Shown here piece by piece: positions 51,109 to 60,660 of a stretch of 64,000 nucleotides of DNA (the stretch's first letter is position 1; every line of letters begins with the position of its first letter). A program made the position numbers and the translations under genes. The stretch comes from Mixta theicola (GTDB taxonomy: Bacteria; Pseudomonadota; Gammaproteobacteria; Enterobacterales; Enterobacteriaceae), in assembly GCF_002895925.1 (NCBI RefSeq), contig NZ_NWUO01000005.1, positions 222,703 through 286,702 on the forward strand. The letters run 5' to 3'. The notes beneath the pieces are model-generated. The model saw only the letters and a program-made list of their open reading frames with translations, was not told the DNA's origin and did no database searches.

Positions 51109-51383
51109 AAGCTTCTTGAGGCGGGCGTTCTCTTCTTCGAGTGACTTAAGAGGCTTCACTTCCGGTACTTCCATGCCGCCAAACTTCTTGCGCCAGGTGT
51201 AGAAGGTCGCGTCGGAGATAGCATGCTTGCGGCAAAGTTCCCGGGCAGAAACCCCGGCTGCGGCCTCGCGGAGGATACTGATGATCCGTTCGTCGGAAAA
51301 AGGCTTCTTCATGGAGATGTCCTCACGTTGCTAATGAAGACATGACTAACATCGCGGTGTATTAAACAACGGGGAGCAGGTCA
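51109..51383 (-). mobile_element. Truncated IS3-family element (IS1222-like): left end plus most of orfA
   Basis: Minus-strand frame from 51312 encodes MKKPFSDERIISILREAAAGVSARELCRKHAISDATFYTWRKKFGGMEVPEVKPLKSLEEENARLKKL, the HTH and leucine-zipper start of an IS3-family OrfA of IS1222/IS407 type. Homology stops at about 51109; the following in-frame residues come from flanking DNA. The probable outer inverted repeat, TGACCTGCTCCCCGTTG, ends at 51383. OrfB and the other end are missing, so the element cannot move by itself. Confidence 0.8.
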
Positions 51384-51571
51384 ACCACTTTTCTCACAGG
51401 CGTCTCAGCCTCATCCTGTCTAAGTCATTTTGTGACATCCCGGCAGATCCGGTTCTGACAGAAAACGGATCTGCGGTGCGGATACACAAATGAATAAATT
51501 CTGTTTATCGCAAAAACCATCTAAAAATAGTTGATTATTTTCAAATGTTATAGATTTATGATTGGCTGCAT

Positions 51572-52501
51572 TCATGACGGCATCCTGCCCAAGATGCCGC
51601 CGATTTCACCCCTCAACCATTGCGATGCGGGATGATTATCCTCCTGTGCCGTCCACACCAGAGAAACGTCGGGCAACGTCAGTATCATTGGCACCGGAAC
51701 TACCTGCAGGCCAAATGCCTCACCGTAGCGTCTTGCCATCCGGGTTGGCAACGTGGCAATCAACGGCGCACTCGCAACCATGCCCAGTACACCCAGAAAT
51801 TCCGACGAAGTCGCCACCACGTTGAGTTTTCCGCCTATAGCATCAAGTGCCGATTCGAGACAACCGTGTAAACTTTCGCTGAGGCTTACCAGCGCATGCG
51901 GCAGGCTTAGGTAATCTTCAAGGGGAATCGACAATTTGAATCTCATCTTGTCAGGATGGAAAACGCAACTCAGCGACTGCTCGAACAATAACTGCTGACG
52001 ATAACGCATCGCCTGGCTGTCAAAACAGCCTATTGCCAGGTCTAACACCCGATCATCCAGCATACGGTAGACATCGCGCTGCTGCACCGGGCGGCCATGT
52101 AGCTTCACCCCCGGCGCTAGTTGACGCAAGCGTAAGGCGAGCTCCGGCATCAGCAGTAGCTCCACCTCGCTTGAGAACCCCATGCGGAAGATACGTTGGT
52201 CAGTCGATGGATCGAACTCCGAACTAACATGAATAACCGTCTGCATCATACCGAGCGCTTGCTCCACCGGCCCGGCCAGCGCTAAAGCGCGTACGGTCGG
52301 TTGCATGACCGTCCCGACACGCACAAATAGTTCATCCTGAAATAATGTTCTCAACAGCGACAGGCTGTGGCTCATGGCCGGCTGACGAATTTTCAAAAGT
52401 TGTGCAGCCCGAGTTACGCTCCGCTCGCGCATTATCGCATCGAAGGCAATCAGGAGATTCAGGTCAAAGGTTCTTAAATCGAAATGGTCGATTTGCAACA
52501 T
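51572..52501 (-). CDS. LysR-type regulator of the hydrolase cassette
   Basis: 309 residues, starting MLQIDHFDLRTFDLNLLIAFDAIMRERSVTRAAQLLKIRQPAMSHSLSLLRTLFQDELFVRVG, the NodD/PnbR/LinR-style N-terminus in which FDLNLL precedes the HTH. Substrate-binding region: FRMGFSSEVELLLMPELALRLRQLAPGVKLHGRP. It reads divergently from the metallo-hydrolase gene with 73 bp between starts, so it very likely controls the two hydrolases. Inducer unknown. Confidence 0.85.
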   Translation of the reverse strand: MLQIDHFDLRTFDLNLLIAFDAIMRERSVTRAAQLLKIRQPAMSHSLSLLRTLFQDELFVRVGTVMQPTVRALALAGPVEQALGMMQTVIHVSSEFDPSTDQRIFRMGFSSEVELLLMPELALRLRQLAPGVKLHGRPVQQRDVYRMLDDRVLDLAIGCFDSQAMRYRQQLLFEQSLSCVFHPDKMRFKLSIPLEDYLSLPHALVSLSESLHGCLESALDAIGGKLNVVATSSEFLGVLGMVASAPLIATLPTRMARRYGEAFGLQVVPVPMILTLPDVSLVWTAQEDNHPASQWLRGEIGGILGRMPS

Positions 52502-52574
52502 TATTTAAATCGATTTGGTTAATGATATTTCCAGTAGTACGCTGAGTTTCATCATCAGTCAACAGGAAAAAACT

Positions 52575-53519
52575 ATGACGACCCACGAAACCTTTCTCGT
52601 CGGAGATGCTCGGATCATCAAGGTGCCAGAGTTAGCGCTTGATGCAGTAGATGCCGCCCAGCTCTTCCCGGAAGACAATTTAAAGGGGCTGATCAGCGAT
52701 GCAAGTCATTGGGGTAAGCGAAGTTACGATTTTGAGAACGGCCTGCTTCGGCAAAGTATTCACGCCTGGGTAGTACAGACTCCGACTCACACCGTCCTGG
52801 TCGATACTGCTACCGGCAATGACAAGTTACGCCCAGCGACACCATTGTTTCACCAGCTCAAAGAGCCCTTCCTGGAGCGTTTGCAGGCGATCGGCGTATC
52901 GCCTGAGACGGTGGACTTTGTTCTACTTACCCACCTTCACGCCGACCATGTGGGATGGAACACCAGGCTACAAGACGGACGATGGGTACCAACCTTTCCA
53001 AATGCCCGCTACGTCTTTTCCGAACGTGAATATCGCTACAATCTGGCGCTTTCTCGCGAGCGGGGGGCAGTGGCAAGCATTCAGCGGCAGGCAGGAATAG
53101 GCACACCGCGTCACCAGCCACTCGACGGCGTTTTCGAAGATAGCGTGATGCCCGTCGTCGAGGCAGGTTTGGATCAACGCATCGAGATTGACAATACCGT
53201 GATCGAGGGCTTCCGTTTCCATTCTACACCTGGCCACAGCATCGATCATGCCTCCATCTCAGTGACCTCACGGGGTGAAACTGCCTTGTTCTGGGGTGAC
53301 GTCATGCATCATCCGCTCCAGTTCCGTCGCCCTGAGACCAATTCAGTATACTGCGAGTTTCCAACGGCGGCGCAGCAGTCCCGTCACAAGGCCATGCAAC
53401 TCGCTGTCGAACTCGACGCACTGGTTTTCACTACTCACTTCGGAGATAGCTCCGTTGGCAAAGTCAGCCGACAGACTCACGGCTTCGATTGGCAATTTAT
53501 TCAGGGAGCCCGGCCATGA
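52575..53519 (+). CDS. Metallo-beta-lactamase-fold hydrolase
   Basis: 314 residues from the ATG at 52575 (AACAGGAAAAA upstream); the frame is open from 52515 but that overlaps the promoter region. Metal site HLHADHVGW supplies His120, His122, Asp124 and His125; further ligands are visible in TPGHSIDH, the bridging Asp in FWGDVMHH, and a late His in FTTHFGD. No signal peptide, so cytosolic. The family includes lactonases and related esterases; the TATGNDK and RQSIHAWVV N-terminus resembles AHL-lactonase-like group members of unproven substrate. Its stop overlaps the next gene as ATGA. Confidence 0.85.
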   Translation: MTTHETFLVGDARIIKVPELALDAVDAAQLFPEDNLKGLISDASHWGKRSYDFENGLLRQSIHAWVVQTPTHTVLVDTATGNDKLRPATPLFHQLKEPFLERLQAIGVSPETVDFVLLTHLHADHVGWNTRLQDGRWVPTFPNARYVFSEREYRYNLALSRERGAVASIQRQAGIGTPRHQPLDGVFEDSVMPVVEAGLDQRIEIDNTVIEGFRFHSTPGHSIDHASISVTSRGETALFWGDVMHHPLQFRRPETNSVYCEFPTAAQQSRHKAMQLAVELDALVFTTHFGDSSVGKVSRQTHGFDWQFIQGARP

Positions 53520-54502
53520 ACGACAATACGACCGGCGTACTGCTACGCGAAACTTATCTCATCGACAGTGATACCGCTGACATCCAGTTGCAGCTACTCC
53601 GCAGGCGCCGACGCGACATCGGCCGCGCTAGTTCGAGCACGACATTGATGTTGATACACGGTGCCACTTTCCCCAGCGAGAGCCTGTTCGATGTTCCTGT
53701 GGATGGCATTTCGTTCATGAATGTGCTGGCCACGGCTGGATTCGACGTGTGGGCGGTAGATGCCCGCGGTTATGGCGGTTCGACCCGTCCATCTGAAATG
53801 GCGGCACCGCCCGACACCGCATCACCACTGACGCCGGCACGGGTCGCGGCACGTGATCTTGCCTCAGCAGTTGAGTATGTCCTCGCCGAGAATGGCATCG
53901 AGCGCCTCAGCGTCGTAGCGATGTCATGGGGAGGCTCGGTCGCGGGGATTTATGCCGAACGGCATGACAAATATATTGAAAAGCTCGTGCTGGTGGCACC
54001 GCTATGGCTATCGAATCTTCCACTGCGCATCGATGCAGGACAGCCGCTGACAGCGTGGCGTCTGATACATGTCGACGCCTTTCGCGAGGCGTGGCTAGCC
54101 GGTGTCCCAGCCGACCAGCACGAAGGCTTGTTGCCACCCGGTTGGTTCGAACAATGGGCGACTGTCACTTCCTCCACCGATCCGGACGCTGCCGAGCCGG
54201 GTACCATCCGAGCCCCTGGTGGAGCCATCCAGGATGTCCGCGAGCATTGGCTCGCCAATCGACCGCTCTATGACCCGAGCGCGATTACCGCACCGGTACT
54301 GCTCGTTCACGCCGAGTGGGATCAAGACGTGCGAGCCGATATGATGCAGGATCTGTTCAAGCGCTTCGATAGCGCCGCCTACCGGCGCTGGATAGAGATT
54401 GGTGGCGGCACTCACATGATCCTGATGGAGTCGGGCCGTTGGCAGGCCTTCGATGCAATCATCAACTTCCTGAAGGAACCCGCTCATCGATTCAGGGAAT
54501 AA
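53516..54502 (+). CDS. Alpha/beta hydrolase
   Basis: 328 residues from the ATG at 53516, overlapping the preceding stop by 4 nt. Alpha/beta-hydrolase fold: oxyanion segment LMLIHGATFPS, VWAVDARGYGGSTRP, nucleophile elbow VVAMSWGGSVAG (Ser137), acid in LLVHAEWDQDV, and catalytic His in GGGTHMILME. Cytosolic, no signal. Tight coupling to a metallo-hydrolase suggests successive hydrolysis of one compound. Codon choice looks different from the backbone genes, in keeping with transfer. Substrate unknown. Confidence 0.83.
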   Translation: MNDNTTGVLLRETYLIDSDTADIQLQLLRRRRRDIGRASSSTTLMLIHGATFPSESLFDVPVDGISFMNVLATAGFDVWAVDARGYGGSTRPSEMAAPPDTASPLTPARVAARDLASAVEYVLAENGIERLSVVAMSWGGSVAGIYAERHDKYIEKLVLVAPLWLSNLPLRIDAGQPLTAWRLIHVDAFREAWLAGVPADQHEGLLPPGWFEQWATVTSSTDPDAAEPGTIRAPGGAIQDVREHWLANRPLYDPSAITAPVLLVHAEWDQDVRADMMQDLFKRFDSAAYRRWIEIGGGTHMILMESGRWQAFDAIINFLKEPAHRFRE

Positions 54503-54533
54503 GCCTGGAGCCGCTAAAGCAGACAATCGACAA

Positions 54534-54557
54534 GCGGACATAGGTATATGTCCGCTC
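54534..54557. terminator. Hairpin after the hydrolase cassette
   Basis: AGCGGACATA and TATGTCCGCT pair around a 4-nt loop, about 30 nt past the hydrolase stop. The T-rich tail is short (CTTAG), so it may be only a weak terminator. Confidence 0.5.
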
Positions 54558-54683
54558 TTAGCCGGCCACTACACCAGGAATCAATTTATGAATAGAGGGT
54601 TTTAAATGTCAGATGGGATATTAGGTTGTAAAACCAGCTACGCTTCTTGCGAAAAAAGCGGTTGAAACGAAAAGCCTGATTTG

Positions 54684-54711
54684 AACACCGGGCGTTAACG
54701 CCCGGTGTTTT
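54684..54711. terminator. Terminator of the autotransporter operon
   Basis: AACACCGGGCG, TTAA loop, CGCCCGGTGTTTT form an 11-bp stem directly beyond the autotransporter stop. The sequence is nearly symmetrical and could act in both directions. Confidence 0.8.
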
Positions 54712-54720
54712 ACCCTTTTA

Positions 54721-57700
54721 TTAACGGAACGATACGCCCAGGTTAACCAGACCGTAATAACCTCCGGCCTCGCCACCGTGCGTTGACTCAGACCAGCCAC
54801 CCTGTACACCCAGCGTGACGTTCTTGCGGATTTGCGCACTCACGCCGCCATCCAGACCCACGCTGGTGCCTGACAGTTTTGTATGGAAAGCGGCTTCCGA
54901 GCCGCTTACACCAGGGACCGAGGCTGTTACTGCACTGTGTCCACCGTAGGATTGCGTGAACGATGGTGTGACCCACCAGGCGAGTGTCGCTTTTGTATCC
55001 TCCGGTGTGCCTACCTTCACGCCTGCACGTACCGCCTGGCGGCGACTGTCGGACCAGCTGAGCGACGCGGCATCATCGTGCGCACCGTCCAGGCTGAGGC
55101 CCTGCACCGTATACTGCAACTGCGGCTCCAGTGCCAGGTTCGGTGCGACCGTAAAGGCCTGCCCTACCTCCGCTGAGGCCAGCCAGCCGGTGCCAGAAGT
55201 GGACAGCCTGGTTCCGTCGTTCGAAGCGACCTTCAGGCTGTGATGACTCGCCTGCAGCACGCCATCAACGTGCAATCCAGAGTGGCTACGGCCTGACAAA
55301 TACGCTCCGCCGCTATAGACCGTGTCGCGGTCTGTGCCGGCTTCGCGTTGACCACCGTCGCGCCAGACATCGCTACGCATCAGGCCGGTGGCGCCATATA
55401 CACCGGCACGCCAGTCTGCATTCGCCCCGTCAAGTTGCCAGAGATCGCCACCAATCTGCAGGAAGCTGTACGCACCGCTGCTCTCCGGTACGCTGCCGCC
55501 TGTCAGGCTGCCACTTTCAGAGTGGTGCAGCTGGCCTGCCGCCAGGCGTCCCCAGATCCGGCTATCCGGCGCATAATGGAAGCGTGTATCTGCCGTGCCC
55601 GCCAGCAGACGATCATAGTCGAGCGAGAGCGCTGGCAGGGCCGCGTAGCTCCACATCCCGTCACGGTAGTTCACCGGCGCGCTGATCACGCTATCCCCTG
55701 TTGAGGTATCGCCATTCTGCGTGGTGTCACCGCTAGTCGTGTCGGTCTGTTGCGAAGTCAGGTACCAGCTCTGATCGGCATTACGATACAAACTGTACGA
55801 GTACGCACCCGCCACCAGAGGACGCGTCATACTGAACGCACCTGCTTCCGTGGTGGCACCGTTAATAGCCTGTATCACCGCAATGCCGTTACCGGTGGTC
55901 TGGGCACCCAGTCCGCCGCGATTGAGCACCTGCAGACCAGTGCTGCCCGTGGCCTGGCCGCCATCAATGATGACTTTGTCAGTGAGTGAGCTACTGTCGC
56001 CCGCCACGGTATTAAGCGTAATGGTGCCGCCGTTACCCGCGAGGTTAGTAACGGTCAGCGTGTGTGGCGTGAACGTTCCCTGCGACGGCACAAACACAAT
56101 GCTGCCAGCATTGGTCAGGGTATCGACCAGTGAGTCACCGGTAATATTCCAACTACTGCTCTGGTCGATGTTAACGTCGGTCGGGTCAATAATACCGGTC
56201 AGAGTAGTACTGTTGATCAGCGACAGTGACGTTCCCGACACGGCCACAATATCAGTCTCGGCTTGCAGGCCATCCATAACCAGTGAGCCGTCATTCAGAT
56301 TCAGCTGTGACTGGCTGAGCGTGCCGACAAGCGTTAACGTACCTGTTCCGCTTTTGGTGAGCTGCCCACCGCCGGTCAGGTTGGTATTCAACACCGCGTT
56401 ATTACTGATGTCGTAAGTGGTGATGCCTTCGTTGACGAAGCTGTTATTTGCCAAAGTCAAAACGGCACCGTCGGCAATATTCAGCTGGCCGCCGGTGGCC
56501 ACAGTGGTATCAGACGCGATGCCGCCGCTGCTGACTGACAGCAGGCCGCCGTTGTTGATGGTGGCCTGGAATGTCTTACCGCCATCCAGTACAGCCAGTT
56601 TCCCATCGGCATTTACGGTAGTACCGGTTGCTGTACCGAGCACATTTTCAGTGCCCCCGGCATTAACCACCGTACCGGTGGAGAAGTCGCCGCTGTTTAC
56701 CGTTAATTGACCTCCGTTTTCTACCAGCACGTTGTTTGCCTGGCCGCCGCTAATGGAAAACGCACCGAGCGCATTTGTACCCTGCACGACGGCCTGAGTG
56801 CTCGCCTGCAAGGCTGCTCCAGATGCCTGCGCAACATCTGACGCAATACCACCGTCAGCAATGGCAAGCATGCCGCCAGCATTTAAGGCAAGGTCCATCG
56901 CCATGCCCCCGGTGTTGACACTCAGCGTGCCGCCTGAATTCACGATGGCGCTGGATGCCGTGCCACCACTGTTAACTACCATAAACCCAGCATCGGTCAC
57001 CGTTGTCCATTTGGCTGTGGCACCGTCGTTAATATACTGCTTACCGCCTGCGACGACGGTCGATGTCGCTGTGCCGAAGACATTCTGCACGCCGTCCGTG
57101 TTCACTGCGGTGCCTTTAGCCACACCGCCGGAATCCACATCCATCACGCCACCAGCGTTTATCATGGTATCGATTACTGACCCACCGCTTCTGACATAAA
57201 CGAAACCGTCGCTGTTTACCGTGGTGCCCGTCGCGCTGCCACCGCTATTGATAGCCTGATAGCCACCTGAATTGACGCTCGTTGAGGTGGCGCTGCCCTC
57301 AACGGTCTGGGCGCCGCCAGCCAGAATGGCCGAAACTGCCGATCCGCCGCGCGCAACATACTGGGAGGCGCCAGCACTGACGGTCGTGGATGATGCTACG
57401 CCGCCATAATTGACATATTCATAACCGCCAGCATTCACCTGAGTTGATTCTGCGCTGCCACCATTCTGCACATACATCGTGCCGTTATTCAGTACCGTCC
57501 CGACCGCAGAACCGTAGTTATTGAGATTTCCGTAGCCATTAACTGTCGATGCGGAAGCGACGCCGCCGTTCATGACGTACTGCTGGCCCCCGGAAATGGT
57601 TGTTGAATTTGTCGTGCCGCCATAAAACACTTGCTCATAGCCGCCTGCTTTAACCAGGGTATCGTCTGTAGAGCCGCCGCTGTTGACGTACTGCATCCCG

Positions 57701-59343
57701 CTCTGACCAATCACGCTGCCTGAGGCGGTGCCGCCAGCTTCGACATACAAACAGCCACCGTTTTCCAGCAGCAAATCTTTGGCCTGACCACCGCTGACGG
57801 AGAAATCGCCAAGCGTATTGGTTCCGCTCACGGTTGCACCGGTGTAAGTCTGTAACGCACCGCCAGACGATTGCGTCACGGTGAGCGCTGATCCGCCATT
57901 GTAAACCACCAGCCTGCCGCCAGAATTCAACGCCGTGCTGACAGCGGATCCGCCGCTGCTGACGTACTGAGTCCCGCTTTGCCCGATCACACTCTCTGAA
58001 GCATTACCACCCGCCTGCACATAAAGAATGCCGCCATTTTCCAGCAACAGATCGGTTGCCTGCCCCCCGCTCACAGAAAAATCCCCTAGCGCATTGGTGC
58101 CGCTTACGGTCGCCCCCGTGTAAGTCTGTAAAGCGCCGCTGGAATTTTGCGTCACGTTAGTCGCCGTACCGCCTTCAAAGACGTTCAGAACGCCCCCAGC
58201 ATTGACCGTGGTATTGAACGCAAAACCACCGCTTTCAACATATTCGGTTCCGCCCCAGTTAACGACGCTGTCTGACGCGGAATGTCCTGTCTGCACGAAC
58301 AAAAAACCACCGTTTTCAAGTAGCAGGTTATTTGCCTGCCCGCCACTGATGGAGAAAGCTCCGAGCGTGTTCGTGCCGCTAACTGTCGCGCCGGTGTAAG
58401 CCCGCAACGCGCCGCCTGTTGACTGCGCTACATCGGTGGCCGTACCGCCCTGATATACGGTAAGGGTGCCATTTGACATAAGCGTTGTACTGACAGCAGA
58501 ATCGCCGCTTTCAACGTACAAAGAGCCGCCGTTTTCAAGCAGCAGGTTTTGAGCAAGCCCGTTACTGACAGAGAAAGCGCCGAGCGCATTAGTGCCGCTT
58601 ACGGTGGCGTCGGTATAGGTCTGAAGCGCCCCGCCTGATGTCTGCAGCACGTTTGTCGCGGTGCCACCCTCATTAACCTGAAGCGCTCCGTTCAGTCGTA
58701 TCGTCGTGTTGTCAGCAGACTGTCCGTTTTGTACGTTAAGGAAGCCGCCATTTTCCAGCAACACATTGCTTGCCTGCCCCCCGCTTACAGAAAAAGCGCC
58801 GAGCGCATTGGTGCCACTTACGGTGGCGTCGGTTGTGGTCTGAAGCGCCCCGCCTGATAACTGGCTCACACTTAAGGCGGTACCACCACTGCTGATGTTC
58901 ATGTAGCCGCCAGCGTTTACGGTAGTGTGGGTAGCGCTACCGCCGTTGTTAACGAACAGATGGCCGCCCGAAGTTACGGAAGTATCAGTCGCCACCCCGC
59001 CGTTATTAACGTTAATAGTTGGCGCGTAGTAGCCGACAAAATAGTCACCGCCCACGTTACTGCTGCTCGCCAGCCCGCCACTATTAACGTTAAGCGTGCC
59101 ACCATCTGTTACCACAGCACTGTTGGCGATATCCCCGCTGTTCAGCGTCAATGGCTCGTAATAAGTGACCTGAGAACCGTCATAGGTAGCTGCGACCGCG
59201 GTCCCAGTCATGCCCAACAACAGGATTGCGCCCGCCACTTTCTTCACTGCCAGCGGCGGACATCCGCCGCAACCGGCACGCTCTGACGCCACGATCCACG
59301 CCTGACGCGCTGCGCTCCAGACGATTCTGTACGCTCTGTTCAT
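54721..59343 (-). CDS. AIDA/Ag43-type autotransporter adhesin with repeated passenger
   Basis: 1540-residue type Va autotransporter. Residues 1-~51 are an extended signal peptide (ESPR MNRAYRIVWSAARQAWIVASE, then VAGAILLLGMTGTAVAA). The passenger is built of short beta-helix repeats (xSGGxAxxTxVNxGG), with six copies of a longer module ALQTYTxATVSGTNALGAFSVSGGQAxxLLLENGG spaced 73-92 residues in the first part. A linker with DTTSGDTTQNGDTSTGD precedes the ~310-residue outer-membrane barrel (PALSLDYDRLLAGTADTRFHY ... LGVSFR). The passenger is very rich in Ser/Thr, suitable for heptosylation by the enzyme encoded upstream. Likely roles are aggregation, adhesion and biofilm. An unusual Cys occurs in the fifth module (ENGGCLYVE). 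Confidence 0.93.
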   Translation of the reverse strand: MNRAYRIVWSAARQAWIVASERAGCGGCPPLAVKKVAGAILLLGMTGTAVAATYDGSQVTYYEPLTLNSGDIANSAVVTDGGTLNVNSGGLASSSNVGGDYFVGYYAPTINVNNGGVATDTSVTSGGHLFVNNGGSATHTTVNAGGYMNISSGGTALSVSQLSGGALQTTTDATVSGTNALGAFSVSGGQASNVLLENGGFLNVQNGQSADNTTIRLNGALQVNEGGTATNVLQTSGGALQTYTDATVSGTNALGAFSVSNGLAQNLLLENGGSLYVESGDSAVSTTLMSNGTLTVYQGGTATDVAQSTGGALRAYTGATVSGTNTLGAFSISGGQANNLLLENGGFLFVQTGHSASDSVVNWGGTEYVESGGFAFNTTVNAGGVLNVFEGGTATNVTQNSSGALQTYTGATVSGTNALGDFSVSGGQATDLLLENGGILYVQAGGNASESVIGQSGTQYVSSGGSAVSTALNSGGRLVVYNGGSALTVTQSSGGALQTYTGATVSGTNTLGDFSVSGGQAKDLLLENGGCLYVEAGGTASGSVIGQSGMQYVNSGGSTDDTLVKAGGYEQVFYGGTTNSTTISGGQQYVMNGGVASASTVNGYGNLNNYGSAVGTVLNNGTMYVQNGGSAESTQVNAGGYEYVNYGGVASSTTVSAGASQYVARGGSAVSAILAGGAQTVEGSATSTSVNSGGYQAINSGGSATGTTVNSDGFVYVRSGGSVIDTMINAGGVMDVDSGGVAKGTAVNTDGVQNVFGTATSTVVAGGKQYINDGATAKWTTVTDAGFMVVNSGGTASSAIVNSGGTLSVNTGGMAMDLALNAGGMLAIADGGIASDVAQASGAALQASTQAVVQGTNALGAFSISGGQANNVLVENGGQLTVNSGDFSTGTVVNAGGTENVLGTATGTTVNADGKLAVLDGGKTFQATINNGGLLSVSSGGIASDTTVATGGQLNIADGAVLTLANNSFVNEGITTYDISNNAVLNTNLTGGGQLTKSGTGTLTLVGTLSQSQLNLNDGSLVMDGLQAETDIVAVSGTSLSLINSTTLTGIIDPTDVNIDQSSSWNITGDSLVDTLTNAGSIVFVPSQGTFTPHTLTVTNLAGNGGTITLNTVAGDSSSLTDKVIIDGGQATGSTGLQVLNRGGLGAQTTGNGIAVIQAINGATTEAGAFSMTRPLVAGAYSYSLYRNADQSWYLTSQQTDTTSGDTTQNGDTSTGDSVISAPVNYRDGMWSYAALPALSLDYDRLLAGTADTRFHYAPDSRIWGRLAAGQLHHSESGSLTGGSVPESSGAYSFLQIGGDLWQLDGANADWRAGVYGATGLMRSDVWRDGGQREAGTDRDTVYSGGAYLSGRSHSGLHVDGVLQASHHSLKVASNDGTRLSTSGTGWLASAEVGQAFTVAPNLALEPQLQYTVQGLSLDGAHDDAASLSWSDSRRQAVRAGVKVGTPEDTKATLAWWVTPSFTQSYGGHSAVTASVPGVSGSEAAFHTKLSGTSVGLDGGVSAQIRKNVTLGVQGGWSESTHGGEAGGYYGLVNLGVSFR

Positions 59344-59427
59344 ATCTCTGTCTCACTGTTGTTTTGTTGCGTGCCGGTGCTTATACAGCCCCATGCCACA
59401 TGTGTTGTTTTCAATGCTTATTTGGAC

Positions 59428-60660
59428 TTAATGACCGCGCAGTTGCGTATGCAGCCGGTCAATCACGCCGTTAACTTGTTTTCCGGTTATCAGTCGGGTG
59501 CACTCATACTGACGTTCCGTTCCCTTGTGCCGCGGGCACCAGAAAAAGTCCCGGTGATCGAACGTCTCATGCGGGCTGTCCCAGCAGCCGCTGCAACCGT
59601 GACTGCTGAATACTCGCCAGGGCGTATAAAACTCGGCACCGGGCAGGCTAAAACCGCTAATCAGCACTACGGGTATCTGCGAAGCCCAGGCGAGCCAGGA
59701 AAGACCACTTGCCAGACCGATAAAGAAGCTGGCGTGACGAAGCAAATCCACTCGTGCCTGTAGCGGCAGGTTGCCGGTGAAGTCTTCCGCGCCGTAGGGA
59801 ATGTGATTCCAGACAAAGCCCTGCCCGGTTCGGGATTCCCGATCGATGCAGAGCACCCGATAACCCAGGGCTTTAAGATGAGTCACAACCTCAGCCCACC
59901 CGTGCCCGTTGTTCCAGAACTTGGCCTGGCAGGTGGACTGCACGCCTATGCAAACGTAGGGCTCAGCGATAGTGCGCGGAGCACTCAGATCCAGGCGTGG
60001 CGCCTCTTCCCGGTGATCAACCCCGAGAATGTGCCCGGCTATACGGTGGAAACCCACCTGACGGAAGTCGATTGGCTGGTGCGTGTCGTTGCCGCCGAAA
60101 AACAAGCCGACTCGGTAGGTGGCATAGGGAAAACGCTCCCGCACATCGTTCGGCGTAGAGAAATGAATGTGTGGATACTGGCCTTCCAGCAGCGTGATGA
60201 TATTTTGTGCCATCGAGCATTCAAGGCGGCAACCGTGCTGCAGGCGGAAACGCTCTGCGTAGTGGAACCAGCCCAGCAGGTCGCCCAGCGTGCCCACGGG
60301 GAAGGAAATGAGCACATCCCGATCTTTCAGAGACAGCGTTTCGTCTAGCAGCGGGATCTCTTCTTCGCCACGCCAGACCTGGATGCGGAAGCGGACAAAG
60401 TATTTTTTGGCCGAAATAACCCACCCGGCGCCGGTTTCACAACGGAACAGAACATTGCCTGAGTCGTCATCCAGCAGCATTACCCGCCAGCGACCTTCAG
60501 GCAGCAGCACGCGAGCACCATCATTGAAGTCATAAAGAATGCCTGCCGGGCCTTTTATAGCGGGCTGCTCAGGTGGAACAACAAAAGGATACGGTACAGC
60601 TTCCTGAGAGCTGGAAAGCGCGGCGGCAGTGACAGCAGGCGATGAAACCATATCAATCAT
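59428..60660 (-). CDS. Autotransporter heptosyltransferase (TibC/Aah family)
   Basis: 410 residues; cytosolic enzyme that attaches heptose from ADP-heptose to Ser/Thr of autotransporter passengers before export. Seen: RVLLPEGRWRVMLLDDDSGNVLF N-terminal domain, SFPVGTLGDLLGWFHYAERFR, CIGVQSTCQAKFWNNGHGWAEVVTHLKALGYRVLCIDRE, GLASGLSWLAWASQIPVVLISGFSLPG, and the iron-binding cysteine set C-x2-C-x15-C-x11-C (CSGCWDSPHETFDHRDFFWCPRH...EC). All four Cys are present, so the enzyme looks active. It precedes the autotransporter by 84 bp in the same orientation, as aah precedes aidA. A GCGGGTG SD lies upstream of the chosen ATG. Confidence 0.92.
   Translation of the reverse strand: MIDMVSSPAVTAAALSSSQEAVPYPFVVPPEQPAIKGPAGILYDFNDGARVLLPEGRWRVMLLDDDSGNVLFRCETGAGWVISAKKYFVRFRIQVWRGEEEIPLLDETLSLKDRDVLISFPVGTLGDLLGWFHYAERFRLQHGCRLECSMAQNIITLLEGQYPHIHFSTPNDVRERFPYATYRVGLFFGGNDTHQPIDFRQVGFHRIAGHILGVDHREEAPRLDLSAPRTIAEPYVCIGVQSTCQAKFWNNGHGWAEVVTHLKALGYRVLCIDRESRTGQGFVWNHIPYGAEDFTGNLPLQARVDLLRHASFFIGLASGLSWLAWASQIPVVLISGFSLPGAEFYTPWRVFSSHGCSGCWDSPHETFDHRDFFWCPRHKGTERQYECTRLITGKQVNGVIDRLHTQLRGH

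Noticed and set aside
56417..58900. Regularly spaced near-identical DNA repeats resembling a CRISPR array
   Set aside because: They are coding repeats in frame within the autotransporter passenger, with variable spacing and no repeat-spacer structure.
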